A DNA stretch of 64,000 nucleotides from Kitasatospora viridis (GCF_007829815.1 NZ_VIWT01000001.1:1201501-1265500); one strand, 5' to 3'. Positions 8,462 through 17,392 are shown, counted from the first letter of the stretch. Notes: a model not told the origin generated them from the letters alone. Numbers and translations are program-made.

Positions 8462-8941
8462 GTGCAGTGGGTGGGCGGCGGGAGCGGGGCCGGCCTCGCG
8501 GTGTTCAACGTCTGCCTGGGCGGCTTCTTCCTCGCCCTGGGCTCGATGATGGTCACCGGCCGCGAGGGCCGGGGCAACCGGACGGACCGGGCGATCGGCT
8601 TGATCGGCCTCGTCTTCGGCGTGCTGATGCTGGCCTACGGGGTGCTCTGCCTCGCGGACGGCCACACCGACCTGCTGGCCCGTGACCCCGCGACGATGCG
8701 CGGGCCGATCCGGTTCGCGCTGCCGGTGGTGGCGCTCGGCTGGCTGGCGCGCTTCTGGCGGCGCCACCGGCGCCGCCGGCCGGCCCTGGGCGCCGCCGTG
8801 ACCACGGGCACGCTCGGCTTCGCCGTCGCCGCACCGCTGAGCTACGCGGCGCCGGCCTACCTCTCGCTCACGGCGGCGGTGGCCTGCGCGTACGCCGCAA
8901 GGGAACTGACGAGGCGTCAGGCGATTCGTCAGACGGACTGA
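8462..8941 (+). CDS. Small membrane protein of unknown function
   Basis: The product is 159 aa from the GTG at 8462, chosen because a GGAGG-type site lies just upstream; upstream in-frame sequence is low-complexity and unlikely to be coding. Three or four hydrophobic segments are visible (about residues 8-30 FNVCLGGFFLALGSMM, 40-58 IGLIGLVFGVLMLAYGVL, 112-150). An arginine-rich stretch, RFWRRHRRRRP, lies in a probable cytoplasmic loop. No family is recognised. Its stop overlaps the 3' end of the convergent gene at 8929 by 13 bases. Confidence 0.6.
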   Translation: MQWVGGGSGAGLAVFNVCLGGFFLALGSMMVTGREGRGNRTDRAIGLIGLVFGVLMLAYGVLCLADGHTDLLARDPATMRGPIRFALPVVALGWLARFWRRHRRRRPALGAAVTTGTLGFAVAAPLSYAAPAYLSLTAAVACAYAARELTRRQAIRQTD

Positions 8942-9780
8942 ACCGGCCCGCCGCCGCCCGCTCCGGCACTGGGTGCAGCGCTGGGCGCAGTGCTGGGCGC
9001 AGTGCTGGGGTCCGGCGCGACCGGGGCGCCGAGTTGGCGCATCACGTCGCCCACCAGCAGGTGCGTCTTGTCCTCCAGCGTGTTGAAGTCGCCGCTGTGG
9101 CCGTCCGCCCACTGCCCGAGGCCGACCATCAGCGAGGTGCCGTAACTCTCGAAGGCCTGCACCATGCCGCTGTCCGCGGGCAGGGTGCGCAGCCCGGAGG
9201 AGTCCGGCGGCACCTCGGCGCCCACCTCGTAGTCGGTCGGGTCCGAGGCCAGGGCGTCGATGATGTGCGGGCAGTCGGTCGGGTCCTTCATCCGGAACAG
9301 CGCCAGGTTGAACTGGTCGCCCGCCTGGTCCCGGTAGAGCGCGATGTCCAGCTCCGTGCAGCCCGCGCTCTGGGTCAGCAGCCCGGCCAGCGTGGGGCCG
9401 GTGGTGTCACGCTCGACGCAACTCGGCAGCGCCTTGTCCGCGACCAGCGTGTACCCGCCGAACTGCGGCAGGAAGAAGCCCAACCCGGCCGGCGCGGCCG
9501 AGGGGTGCGGGGAGCCCGTGCTCCGCGGAGCGGGCCGGTTCGCCTGCAGCGGCGAGGCCTCGTGCTTCGGGCTCGCCAGCATCCCGTACGCCGTCAGCCC
9601 GCCGATCGCGAGCACCGCGCCGACGGCCGCCAGCACCGCCTTCCGCTGCACCCGCCGCACGGGCCCGGCCGGCGGCCCGGCCGCCGGCTGCCCGGGTTCC
9701 GCCAGACCGCTCATCACCCGGTGGTTATTGACGAACTCGGCCCACTGGTCGTCCGAGACCCCACGATCGCTCACTCGCAC
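8929..9780 (-). CDS. Membrane-anchored protein with extracytoplasmic domain, unknown function
   Basis: The product is 283 aa. A short cytoplasmic N-terminus (SDDQWAEFVNNHRVMSG) is followed by one transmembrane helix near residues 47-67 (AVLAAVGAVLAIGGLTAYGML) and an extracytoplasmic region to the end. That region contains three cysteines and ends with alanine/serine/proline repeats (PSTAPSTAPSAAPSAG). The repeat DNA (CTGGGCGCAGTG) is visible at 8975-9010. It is 17 bases downstream of the 9798-10589 gene on the same strand and probably co-transcribed with it. The fold looks like generic actinobacterial anchored proteins. Function is unknown. Confidence 0.7.
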   Translation of the reverse strand: MRVSDRGVSDDQWAEFVNNHRVMSGLAEPGQPAAGPPAGPVRRVQRKAVLAAVGAVLAIGGLTAYGMLASPKHEASPLQANRPAPRSTGSPHPSAAPAGLGFFLPQFGGYTLVADKALPSCVERDTTGPTLAGLLTQSAGCTELDIALYRDQAGDQFNLALFRMKDPTDCPHIIDALASDPTDYEVGAEVPPDSSGLRTLPADSGMVQAFESYGTSLMVGLGQWADGHSGDFNTLEDKTHLLVGDVMRQLGAPVAPDPSTAPSTAPSAAPSAGAGGGGPVQSV

Positions 9781-9797
9781 AGCCTATCGATCACGGA

Positions 9798-10589
9798 TCA
9801 CGCCGCGGCGACTGCGGTCGCGCGGTACAGCCGCACCCGCAGGACCCCGGAGACGGTGGCACCGAGCATGGCCGTGCCGGCCACCAGCACGAGGGCGGCG
9901 CAGAGCACGGCGATCGTGAGCGGCCAGTCGCCGGCCTCGACGGCCAGCACGGTCAGCGCCAGCGCGGGCAGCAGCGCGAGCAGCACCGGCACCGCGAAGA
10001 TCCACCGGGCGCGCAGCACCGTCCCGCCGCTCTCCGCGAGCGCCCGGGTGGAGCGGCGGGTCGCCTCGCGGATCCCGACGCCGTCGAGCACCATCGCCGG
10101 CAGCACCAGGTAACTCCCCACCGCCCAGAGCGCGCCCAGCAGTTCACCGAGCAACGTGGCGGCCAGCTCGCCGAGCAGACTGCCCAGCGCCCGCCGGAAC
10201 ATCTGCAGCGCCACGTTCACCAGCAGTCCCAGCAACCCCCACCGCAGCAGCACCCGCCACTGCCGCGCGGCCCGGCGGTAGGCCGAGCCGAGCCGCACCG
10301 GGCGGCCGCTCAGCGCGTCGTCGGCCGCGTGGATCAGCACGGCGCTGAAGTAGGCGCCCAGCACCGACAGCACCAGGACGTTGCCCACCCCGACCGCGGC
10401 GCGCACCCAAGTCCCGCTCGGCACCGCCAGCTCCAGCGCGATCGCCCCCGCCGTCGGCCCGGCCAACCCGACGGCCGCCGGCAGCGGCAGCACCAGCAGC
10501 CGCTTGTTCCCCCCGACCACGCGCAGCGCATCGCGCACGGGTCTCATCCGTCCCGTCATGCCCACCCCGGTACTTCTCTCGTCGATCAT
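9798..10589 (-). CDS. Integral membrane protein (DUF6159-like)
   Basis: The product is 263 aa with about five or six hydrophobic helices. The first lies near residues 30-50 (LLVLPLPAAVGLAGPTAGAI); others are near 66-90, 120-140, 150-175 and 205-255. Charged cytoplasmic loops such as SAYRRAARQWRV and REATRRSTRALAES lie between them. The arrangement resembles the DUF6159/glycerophosphoryl-diester-type membrane proteins of actinomycetes, but the family call is from memory. It is first of a two-gene minus-strand unit with the anchored protein at 8929. Transport or envelope roles are possible but unproven. Confidence 0.6.
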   Translation of the reverse strand: MIDERSTGVGMTGRMRPVRDALRVVGGNKRLLVLPLPAAVGLAGPTAGAIALELAVPSGTWVRAAVGVGNVLVLSVLGAYFSAVLIHAADDALSGRPVRLGSAYRRAARQWRVLLRWGLLGLLVNVALQMFRRALGSLLGELAATLLGELLGALWAVGSYLVLPAMVLDGVGIREATRRSTRALAESGGTVLRARWIFAVPVLLALLPALALTVLAVEAGDWPLTIAVLCAALVLVAGTAMLGATVSGVLRVRLYRATAVAAA

Positions 10590-10958
10590 CGGTCAGCACG
10601 CCCATGTGATCAGCCGGAGGTAACGACCGGGCAATGTCCTGCTCGGACGGCCAGCAGGCGAGCGGCTCAGATCCAGAGGCCGGCCGGCTGCATCTCCTTG
10701 CCCGTGGCGGGACGGGCGCAGTAGGTCGGCCGCAACGAAGGTCCAGAACGACGCAGCGGACCCAGGTGCCAACCAGCGCAGGCTCGCACCAGCCACCATG
10801 ACCATGGCCAGGCCCGTGTAGTGCACAACGCCCCCGCCGCCGCGGCCCCTGACCAACAGTCAAGTGGCGCGCCCTCATCAGGCCGTCCCCCCGGCAGAAC
10901 GCCTCGGGGCGCCGCCCGGCGGTTCCGCCCGGCTGCGCCCCGATTGTTCTCGGCCGGA
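10590..10958. other. Intergenic stretch without recognisable gene
   Basis: These 369 bases lie between two minus-strand genes. Small open frames exist on both strands but lack ribosome-binding sites and plausible protein sequence. No strong hairpin or repeat was noticed. The part next to 10589 should hold the promoter of the membrane-protein pair. Confidence 0.5.
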
Positions 10959-11765
10959 TCAGACCTGCGGGCCGAACGGTCCGGTCACCACGCCACCGGG
11001 CGCGGCCGGAGCCTTCGGCGCGGCCGGACGGGCCAGCCGGGAGAGCGGGTTCGCGGCGGGAGCCGGGGCGGCGGCGCTCGGCGCGGGGGCGGCCGCATCG
11101 GCGAAGCCGTCGAGCAGGCCGAGCGGGTTGATCTGGACCAGGTGCGACGGCGCGTAGTAGTGGTAGCCGTAGTGGCTGCGGGCCCGGTTGTGGGCGTCCA
11201 CGGTCGGCTCGTTGGTCCCGTCCTGCGCGGTGGCCACCAGCCCGGTGTGGGTCTTGGCACCGTTGGGCCCGCCGTAGGTGACGACGACGTCGCCCGGGCG
11301 CGCCAGCTCGGGGTGGTCGCCCACGTCCGTGCCCAGGTGGCTGTCCATCAGGTAGTCGTACAGGTTGTGGTACTGCGGCAGATCGGTGATCAGCAGCAGG
11401 TCGTAGGTCTTGCCGTTGGGCGCGACGTAGGTGAAGTAGTCGTTCTGCGGGTCGTCCGGACCCAGGCCCGGCACCAGCCCGGCCGCCGCCAGGGCGCGCG
11501 CCACGTACTCCGCGCACTGGTAGTTCGGCTGGTCGGCGCCGAACGCCACCGGCGTCGCGTCGTTCCACGCCGTGTCCGCCCAGTGCTGCTCGGCCCAGTC
11601 CACCTCCACCCCGCGCAGGATGTCGTTGAAGCTGGGAATCCCGGCCGGCGCGGTGACGGGAACCGCATCCGCCTGCGCCGCCGGCGCGGCCAGCAGGGCC
11701 GGCGCACCGGCGAGGGTGAGGGCGAGCGCGGCACCGGCGAGGCGGCGGGCGAGGAGCTTATGCAT
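10959..11765 (-). CDS. Secreted amidase-domain protein (putative Cys/His peptidoglycan amidase)
   Basis: The product is 268 aa from the ATG at 11765, which has a GGGGGA site and leads straight into a signal peptide (MHKLLARRLAGAALALTLAG, predicted cleavage after AQA near residue 34). The mature part matches the putative amidase fold: a catalytic-type cysteine in NYQCAEYVARALAAAG, a histidine in AKTHTGLVA, and AHNRARSHYGYHYYAPSHL near the end, preceded by ARPGDVVVTYGG. Such proteins cleave or modify cell-wall peptides outside the cell. The C-terminal ~55 residues are Ala/Pro-rich and probably disordered. Specificity is unknown. It is a single-gene unit. Confidence 0.7.
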   Translation of the reverse strand: MHKLLARRLAGAALALTLAGAPALLAAPAAQADAVPVTAPAGIPSFNDILRGVEVDWAEQHWADTAWNDATPVAFGADQPNYQCAEYVARALAAAGLVPGLGPDDPQNDYFTYVAPNGKTYDLLLITDLPQYHNLYDYLMDSHLGTDVGDHPELARPGDVVVTYGGPNGAKTHTGLVATAQDGTNEPTVDAHNRARSHYGYHYYAPSHLVQINPLGLLDGFADAAAPAPSAAAPAPAANPLSRLARPAAPKAPAAPGGVVTGPFGPQV

Positions 11766-11851
11766 GGTCAGGGTCCCCCGGGTGATTGGGCTGTGAAGAT
11801 CCAATCTATTGATCAGACGTCACACGAGCAACGTGAGTCCCACGTGTCTCG

Positions 11852-12307
11852 TCAGCCACCGGACCGGGTATCCGGACGGAGCACCGGGTCGATCCCGGCG
11901 AGCATGTCGAGCAGCTCCCGGGCGCCCGCCGACACGCTGTCATCCGCCTCCCCGGCCAACTCTTCGCACAACCGCACCGCCTGGTCGTGCTGCTCGGCGA
12001 AGATGCCGAACACCTCGGTCACCGCCGTGTGGATCCACTCCCCGCGGCTCCAATCGGCAGCCGCCAGCGCCGCCGCCACCAACGCCAACCCACACCGATC
12101 CCCGCGCCGGAGCAGCGCGCGAGCGGTCGCCAGGGTCACGAACGTGTCGCCCACATCAAGCAGGAGCTCCCCCAACACCCCAGCCGCCTCGGGCACTTCG
12201 GCGAACGCGGCCAGGGCCTGCCCCGCATCGGCCCGGTCCCGGTAGTCACCACCCCGCCCGAGCTCCCCGAGCGCCACCACGCATGCGCGCCGCAGTTCGA
12301 TGTCCAT
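11852..12307 (-). CDS. HEAT-repeat-like small protein
   Basis: The product is 151 aa from the ATG at 12307, which has GGAAGGGG upstream. The protein is almost all helix with repeated A-x-x-A-L patterns (RRACVVALGELGRGGDYRDRADAGQALAAFAEV, TLATARALLRRGD, HTAVTEVFGIFAEQHDQAVRLCEELA) consistent with HEAT/Armadillo repeats. Similar stand-alone proteins are common in Streptomyces and have no assigned role. It sits between the secreted amidase and the GlnA-like ligase without obvious operon linkage. Confidence 0.65.
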   Translation of the reverse strand: MDIELRRACVVALGELGRGGDYRDRADAGQALAAFAEVPEAAGVLGELLLDVGDTFVTLATARALLRRGDRCGLALVAAALAAADWSRGEWIHTAVTEVFGIFAEQHDQAVRLCEELAGEADDSVSAGARELLDMLAGIDPVLRPDTRSGG

Positions 12308-12436
12308 CCGCCCACCCCTTCCACCGGTGCACCCCACCCCAGGGCCACCCAATGAAAGCAGCCACCCGAGTACCGGTCGGCGTGCGGCGCACGCCTGGCT
12401 CCGCCTCCGCTGCGACGCGATGGACCCAGTACCGCC

Positions 12437-13885
12437 TCAGTACCGCCACCGGGTCGCCGCCACCAGCTCCTCCGGCGTGTGCTCGGCGAACAGGTCGAGC
12501 TCGGCCTGGCGGACGGCGGAGACGGCCTCGTAGAGCGGGTCGCCGAGGGCCTCGCGCAGCAGGGTGGAGGTGCGGTACTCGGCGAGGGCGGTGGCGAGGG
12601 TGGCGGGGAGGCGGGGGATCGCGGGGCCCGGGTGCTCGGAGGGCTCGTCGAGGACCTCGGCGGGCAGGGCGCGGCGGGCGGCGATGCCGGTCAGGCCGAC
12701 GGCGAGCACGCCGCCGATCAGCAGGTAGGGGTTGGCGGCGGCGTCGAAGCACTTGAGCTCGGCGTTGGCGCTGCCGGGCCCCTCGTCCGGCGGGCCGGGG
12801 ATGAGGCGGAGCGCGGCCTCCCGGTTCTCCCGGCCCCAGCACTGGTAGGCCCCGGCCCAGCGCTGCGGCACCAGGCGCAGGTAGCTGGCGGGGCTGGGGG
12901 CGCCGAGGGCGAGCAGGGCCGGGAGTTCGGCGAGCACGCCGGCCAGGAAGGACTCGGCCTCGGTGGTGAGGCCGTGCGGGCCGGGGCCGCCCTGGCCGAG
13001 GTTGCGCCCGTCCCGCCAGAGCGAGAGGTGCAGGTGGCCGCCGTTGCCCACGCCGTCGGGCTCGACGGCGGGGGCGAAGGAGGTGCGCAGACCGTGCCGG
13101 ACGCCGACGGCGCGGACGGTCTGGCGGACCAGCACGGTGGAGTCGGCGGCGCCGAGCGGGTCCTCGGCGGCGATCGAGACCTCGAACTGGCCGGTGGCGT
13201 ACTCGGGGTGGAGCTGGAGCACGGCCAGGCCCTGCCGGTCCAGCGCGCTGAGCAGGTCGCGCAGGTAGTCGGAGAGGTCGGTGAGGCGGTGGAAGCCGTA
13301 GGCGGGGCCGTGGGTCGGGTAGACCGGCGGCTCGGCGGGCGGGCCGGCCAGTGCGACCACCCACTCCACCTCGATGCCGGCGCGCAGTTCGAGCCCGCGC
13401 CGCCGGGCCTCGGCGATCATCCGGCGGGCGAACCGGCGCTGGCAGCCGGGGTGCTCGGTGCCCTCCTGGGTGAGCCGGTCGCCGGGGGCCCAGGCCCAGC
13501 CCGGCTGGGCGGCGAGCCGGGTGAGCCGGCCGAGGTCGGGGACCAGCCGCAGGTCGCCGACCGGGCCACCGATGTGCCGGCTGGTGGTGATCGAGTCGTC
13601 GACCAGGAAGACGTCGAAGCAGGGCGCGGCGCCGACGCCCCAGGCGGCCGCGTGTTCCAGCCGCCGGACCGGGACGGCCTTGACCCGGGTCAGCCCGGCG
13701 TTGTCGACCCAGCTGACCACCACGCCCTCGACGCCCTCCGCGCCGAGCCGGGCGGCGGCCACCCGGGCCCGGGCGGCCCGGGCCGCGCGCGCGTCGGCGG
13801 CCGGCAACTGCTCGGCGACCGGCTCCTCGGCCGGGGCCTGGTCGAACGGATCGTAGGAGTCCTGGTCGGCGATGGTGGTGCTCAT
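12437..13885 (-). CDS. Glutamine synthetase-like ligase (GlnA family, possible gamma-glutamyl-amine ligase)
   Basis: The product is 482 aa from the ATG at 13885 (MSTTIADQDSYDPFDQ). The N-terminal beta-grasp (VEGVVVSWVDNAGLTRVKAVPVRRL) and a C-terminal catalytic domain with GNGGHLHLSLWRDG and NAELKCFDAAANPYLLIGG are present, the latter covering the metal-binding and ATP-binding strands. The substrate loop differs from housekeeping GlnA, and the adenylylation-site region is not recognisable. Such GlnA3-like proteins in Streptomyces ligate glutamate to polyamines or other amines rather than ammonia. That is family knowledge; the substrate here is inferred. It is monocistronic, divergent from the EMC genes. 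Confidence 0.75.
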   Translation of the reverse strand: MSTTIADQDSYDPFDQAPAEEPVAEQLPAADARAARAARARVAAARLGAEGVEGVVVSWVDNAGLTRVKAVPVRRLEHAAAWGVGAAPCFDVFLVDDSITTSRHIGGPVGDLRLVPDLGRLTRLAAQPGWAWAPGDRLTQEGTEHPGCQRRFARRMIAEARRRGLELRAGIEVEWVVALAGPPAEPPVYPTHGPAYGFHRLTDLSDYLRDLLSALDRQGLAVLQLHPEYATGQFEVSIAAEDPLGAADSTVLVRQTVRAVGVRHGLRTSFAPAVEPDGVGNGGHLHLSLWRDGRNLGQGGPGPHGLTTEAESFLAGVLAELPALLALGAPSPASYLRLVPQRWAGAYQCWGRENREAALRLIPGPPDEGPGSANAELKCFDAAANPYLLIGGVLAVGLTGIAARRALPAEVLDEPSEHPGPAIPRLPATLATALAEYRTSTLLREALGDPLYEAVSAVRQAELDLFAEHTPEELVAATRWRY

Positions 13886-14400
13886 ACGAAACATGCTCCC
13901 GGCGGCCACCACCGGACACCATTCCCCGCAGGAGTGCAGTCCGGAACCTGAAACTGACGGTCGATCAGTTGATCACACCAGGTGACGCGAATTCGGCCGC
14001 GCCCCCTTCCTACCTGGAAGTAACTTCGCTACAGTGCTCGCACGCACCACCGCCGGGCTTCGGGAGCCGCACCGGCGGGTGCCGCGCGGCCACCGTGCGG
14101 CCGGGTGCCGCTTCCACGGTCCACGCGTGATCCACCGCACCGGACCGGTCAGCACCATCACACGTCACCGTCATCGGGGCTCGCACCCACGCGCGACTCG
14201 CGGCACGGCCAGAGCGGACTGGCCACCGCAGCGCGCAGTACCCGCGCCCCCGCAGGACCCGACGCACCCCACCGCACTCCCCTGCGCGCCCCGCGCGCAC
14301 CCCGCCGTCAGCACGGCCCCTCGTCGCTCAGCCTCGTCGCACCCCCGCGCCGCCCTCGGGCCCGGGGGTGCTGCGGCCACCCCCGAAAGGACCAGCAACG
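13886..14400. other. Divergent promoter region, 515 bases without a gene
   Basis: It separates the GlnA-like gene from the hydroxyacyl-CoA dehydrogenase. TACCTGGAAGTAA at 14011-14023 has the general look of TetR-type acyl-CoA-metabolism operators (TTAC/GTAA half-sites). The rest is GC-rich sequence with no start/ribosome-site pair that looks real. The GAAAGGA ribosome-binding site for 14401 closes the region. Confidence 0.45.
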
Positions 14401-16206
14401 ATGCAGGCTCCCGAGAACGCCAACCCCGAGAACCCCACCCCCTTCCCCACCGTCGCCGTGGTCGGCCTCGGCACCATGGGCGCCGGCATCGCCGTCGCCG
14501 TGGCCCGCAGCGGCCGCACGGTGATCGGCGTCGAGGCGGACGGCGCGGCCGCCACCCGGGCGCTGGCCCGGATCGAGGAGGCCACCGCGCACGCCGTGGC
14601 CCGCGAGCGGCTGACCGCCGAGGAGCGCACCGCGCTGCTCGCCCGGATCACCGTCGGCGCCGAGCTGTCGGCCGCCGCGGCGGCCGACCTGGTGGTGGAG
14701 GAGCTGCCCGAGCAGCTGGAGCTCAAGCGCGAGGTCTTCGCCGAGCTGGACCGGATCTGCCCGCCGCAGACGGTGCTGGCCACCGGCACCACCTCGCTCT
14801 CGGTGACCCGGATCGCCGCCGCCACCGCCCGCCCGGAACGGGTGCTGGGCCTGCACTTCTTCAACCCGGTGCACGCGATGAAGCTGGTCGAGGTGGTCCG
14901 CACGGTGCTGACGGGCCCCCAGGTCGCCGAGCAGGCGGCCGCGTTCGCCCGCGGCATGGGCAAGGAGCCGGTGGCGGCCGGCGACCGGGCCGGTTTCGTG
15001 GTCAACGGCCTGCTGTTCGCCTACCTGAACCAGGCCGCCGCGATGTACGAGTCGCGGTACGCCACCCGGGAGGACATCGACGCGGCGATGCGGCTGGGCT
15101 GCGGCCTGCCGATGGGCCCGTTGGCGCTGCTCGACCTGATCGGCCTGGACACCGCGCGCACCGTGCTGGAGGCGATGTACGAGCAGTCGAAGGACCGGCT
15201 GCACGCGCCCGCGCCGATCCTCGGCCAGCTGGTCGCCGCCGGCCTGCTGGGCCGCAAGACCGGCCGCGGCTTCTACAGCTACGAGGCCCCCGGCTCCTCC
15301 AAGGTGGTCGCGGAGCCGGGCGCCGCCGCGGCGGCGCGGCCGGCCGGGCGCACCGTCGAGGGCGTCGGCGTCTGCGGCTCGGGCACCATGGCCACCGGCA
15401 TCGCCGAGGTCTTCGCCAAGGCCGGCCACCCGGTGGTGCTGGTCGCCCGCAGCCAGGAGAAGGCCGACAAGGCCAAGGCCCAGCTGGCCCGTTCGCTGGA
15501 GCGCTCGGTGTCCAAGGGCCGGCTGACCGCCGAGCAGCGGGACCGGGTGCTGGAGCTGGTCACCCCGAGCGGCTCGCAGGCCGACCTGGCCCAGGTGGAC
15601 CTGGTGCTGGAGGCGGTGGCCGAGGACCTGGCGGTCAAGCGCGAGCTGTTCGCCGCCCTGGACAAGATCGTCAAGCCGGGCGCGGTGCTCGCCACCACCA
15701 CCTCCAGCCTGCCGGTGATCAGCTGCGCCAGCGCCACCTCGCGCCCGCAGGACGTGATCGGCATGCACTTCTTCAACCCGGCGCCGGCCATGAAGCTGGT
15801 CGAGGTGGTCTCCACCGTGCTGACGGACCCCCAGGTCACGTCCACCGTGCTGGAGTTGTGCGCGAAGGTGCGCAAGCACCCGGTGGAGTGCGGCGACCGG
15901 GCCGGCTTCATCGTCAACGCGCTGCTCTTCCCGTACTTGAACGACGCGGTCCGGATGCTCGCCGAGCACTACGCCACGGTGGACGACATCGACACCGCGA
16001 TGAAGCTCGGCTGCGGCTACCCGATGGGTCCGTTCGAACTGCTGGACGTGGTCGGCCTGGACGTCTCGCTGACCATCGAGCAGGTGCTGCACCAGGAGTT
16101 CCGCGAGCCGGGCCTGGCCGCCGCACCGCTGCTGGAGCACCTGGTGGCGGCCGGCTGCCTGGGCCGCAAGACCGGTCGCGGGTTCCGCGACCACGCACGC
16201 CGGTGA
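14401..16206 (+). CDS. 3-hydroxyacyl(butyryl)-CoA dehydrogenase, tandem-fused double enzyme
   Basis: The product is 601 aa, twice the usual ~285 aa. Two complete 3-hydroxyacyl-CoA dehydrogenase units lie head to tail: unit one has AVVGLGTMGAGIA near residue 20 and ends with LLGRKTGRGFYSY near 290-300; unit two starts again with GVGVCGSGTMATGIAEVFAKAG near 320 and ends with CLGRKTGRGF. Each has the LHFFNPVHAMKLVEVV / MHFFNPAPAMKLVEVV catalytic-histidine segment. It likely interconverts acetoacetyl-CoA and (S)-3-hydroxybutyryl-CoA, supplying crotonyl-CoA for the EMC pathway downstream. ATG 14401 has GAAAGGA upstream. The order (this gene, TetR, ccr, mutase) matches the S. coelicolor SCO6475-6472 region as I recall it. 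Confidence 0.9.
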   Translation: MQAPENANPENPTPFPTVAVVGLGTMGAGIAVAVARSGRTVIGVEADGAAATRALARIEEATAHAVARERLTAEERTALLARITVGAELSAAAAADLVVEELPEQLELKREVFAELDRICPPQTVLATGTTSLSVTRIAAATARPERVLGLHFFNPVHAMKLVEVVRTVLTGPQVAEQAAAFARGMGKEPVAAGDRAGFVVNGLLFAYLNQAAAMYESRYATREDIDAAMRLGCGLPMGPLALLDLIGLDTARTVLEAMYEQSKDRLHAPAPILGQLVAAGLLGRKTGRGFYSYEAPGSSKVVAEPGAAAAARPAGRTVEGVGVCGSGTMATGIAEVFAKAGHPVVLVARSQEKADKAKAQLARSLERSVSKGRLTAEQRDRVLELVTPSGSQADLAQVDLVLEAVAEDLAVKRELFAALDKIVKPGAVLATTTSSLPVISCASATSRPQDVIGMHFFNPAPAMKLVEVVSTVLTDPQVTSTVLELCAKVRKHPVECGDRAGFIVNALLFPYLNDAVRMLAEHYATVDDIDTAMKLGCGYPMGPFELLDVVGLDVSLTIEQVLHQEFREPGLAAAPLLEHLVAAGCLGRKTGRGFRDHARR

Positions 16207-16388
16207 CCGGGGCCGGGGCGGCCGGGGCGCCGCGTCGGGCCCCGCTGCCGCCGGCCGGTCCGCCGCGCCCGGTCTGGGGTGCGACCGGGGCGGTCCGGCC
16301 GATGGCGGGGGCACCGGTGCGACCGGTCGCGCGCAGGATGCCGCAAACGGCATCGGCGCCGGTCCGGGGGGCGTGTAGCGTTCCGGGC

Positions 16389-17288
16389 ATGGACCGGGAA
16401 CAGACATCCGCCGATCAGACCGCGCGGGCCGGGCAGACCGCGCCCGTCGGGCCGGAGGCCCGCACCGCCGATCAGGGGCCCGGCAGCCGCCGGGCGGCGG
16501 CGCAACGTCAGCAGATGCGCCAGGACCTGGCCGCCGCGGCGATGGACCTGTTCGCCACCCAGGGGTACGAGGAGACGACGGTCGATCAGATCGCCGCGGC
16601 CGCCGGGGTGGCCCGGCGGACCTTCTTCCGCTACTTCCGCTCCAAGGAGGAGGCGATCTTCCCGGACCACGACGACACCCTGGTCCGGGTGGCCGACCTG
16701 CTGGCCAGCGCCGAGCCGGAGGAGCACCCGCTGGACGTGGTCTGCCGGGGCATCAAGGAGGTGCTGCACATGTACGCCTCCACCCCGGCCGTCTCGGTGG
16801 CCCGCTACCAGTTGATCCGTCAGGTCCCGGCGCTGCGCGAGCGGGAGATCGCCGTGGTGGCCCGCTACGAGCGGCTGTTCACCCGCTACCTGCTGGGCCG
16901 CTTCGACGCCTCGGACACCATCCCGCCGGGCTGGCAGCACGGCGGGGACGACGACTCGATGCTGGCCGAGGTCTCGGCGGCCGCGGTGGTCGCCGCCCAC
17001 AACCACGTGCTGCGGCGCTGGCTGCGGGCCGGCGGGCACGGGGACGTGGAGGCGCAGCTGGACCACTCCTTCGAGGTGATCCGCGGCACCTTCTGGGCGA
17101 CCCCGCCGAGCGGGGTGCGACGCCGCAGCACTGTTGTGGCACCCAGTGCCATGGGGGGCACCGGTGACCTGGAGACGATGAGCGCACTGAGTGCCACCCC
17201 GGGCGGTGAGGTACTCATCACAGTGGCCCGGACCGACGCTCCGCTGGACGTGGTGCTGGACAGCATCCGCGCCGCCCTCAGTCGGTAG
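16389..17288 (+). CDS. TetR/AcrR-family transcriptional regulator, probable EMC-pathway regulator
   Basis: The product is 299 aa from the ATG at 16389. An unusual Gln/Thr/Ala-rich leader (~40 residues) precedes the TetR helix-turn-helix at about 47-88 (FATQGYEETTVDQIAAAAGV, ARRTFFRYFRSKEEAI). The ligand-binding helical core continues to about residue 245, and a flexible tail of ~50 residues follows. It lies between the dehydrogenase and ccr, co-directional with both, with its own terminator behind it. Two TGGCAC/GTGCCA dyads occur inside the tail-coding DNA and two more in front of ccr, suggesting that it binds these sites and controls its own locus. Its ligand may be an acyl-CoA (inference). 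Confidence 0.88.
   Translation: MDREQTSADQTARAGQTAPVGPEARTADQGPGSRRAAAQRQQMRQDLAAAAMDLFATQGYEETTVDQIAAAAGVARRTFFRYFRSKEEAIFPDHDDTLVRVADLLASAEPEEHPLDVVCRGIKEVLHMYASTPAVSVARYQLIRQVPALREREIAVVARYERLFTRYLLGRFDASDTIPPGWQHGGDDDSMLAEVSAAAVVAAHNHVLRRWLRAGGHGDVEAQLDHSFEVIRGTFWATPPSGVRRRSTVVAPSAMGGTGDLETMSALSATPGGEVLITVARTDAPLDVVLDSIRAALSR
17137..17196. promoter_or_regulatory. Two TGGCAC-N3-GTGCCA-type dyads inside the 3' end of the TetR gene
   Basis: 17137-17151 reads TGGCAC-CCA-GTGCCA, a perfect 6+6 dyad. 17182-17196 reads GCGCAC-TGA-GTGCCA, with one arm degenerate. Their centres are 45 bases apart. The same dyad recurs upstream of ccr. Candidate operators of the TetR regulator. Confidence 0.5.
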
Positions 17289-17310
17289 CACCAAAGAAAC
17301 AGCAGGTCAG

Positions 17311-17341
17311 AAGGCCCGTCGGGGATTTCCCGGCGGGCCTT
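17311..17341 (+). terminator. Terminator after the TetR gene
   Basis: AAGGCCCGTCGGG and CCCGGCGGGCCTT form a 13-bp stem with one G-U pair and a GATTT loop, starting 22 bases after the stop codon. It separates the regulator from the ccr promoter. Confidence 0.75.
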
Positions 17342-17392
17342 GCGGCTGTCCGGAAACAGTCGCGCGGCGCCCGGGAGCGGCGCGAAAAATCA

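Noticed and set aside
10590..10958. Small open frames suggesting a degraded gene
   Set aside because: No ribosome sites, no recognisable protein sequence and no sign of a parental gene.
14034..16388. Long in-frame extension upstream of the TetR start (frame open from 14034)
   Set aside because: The translation is Arg/Pro/Gly/Ala-rich and overlaps the hydroxyacyl-CoA dehydrogenase completely. The TetR protein starts sensibly at the ATG at 16389.
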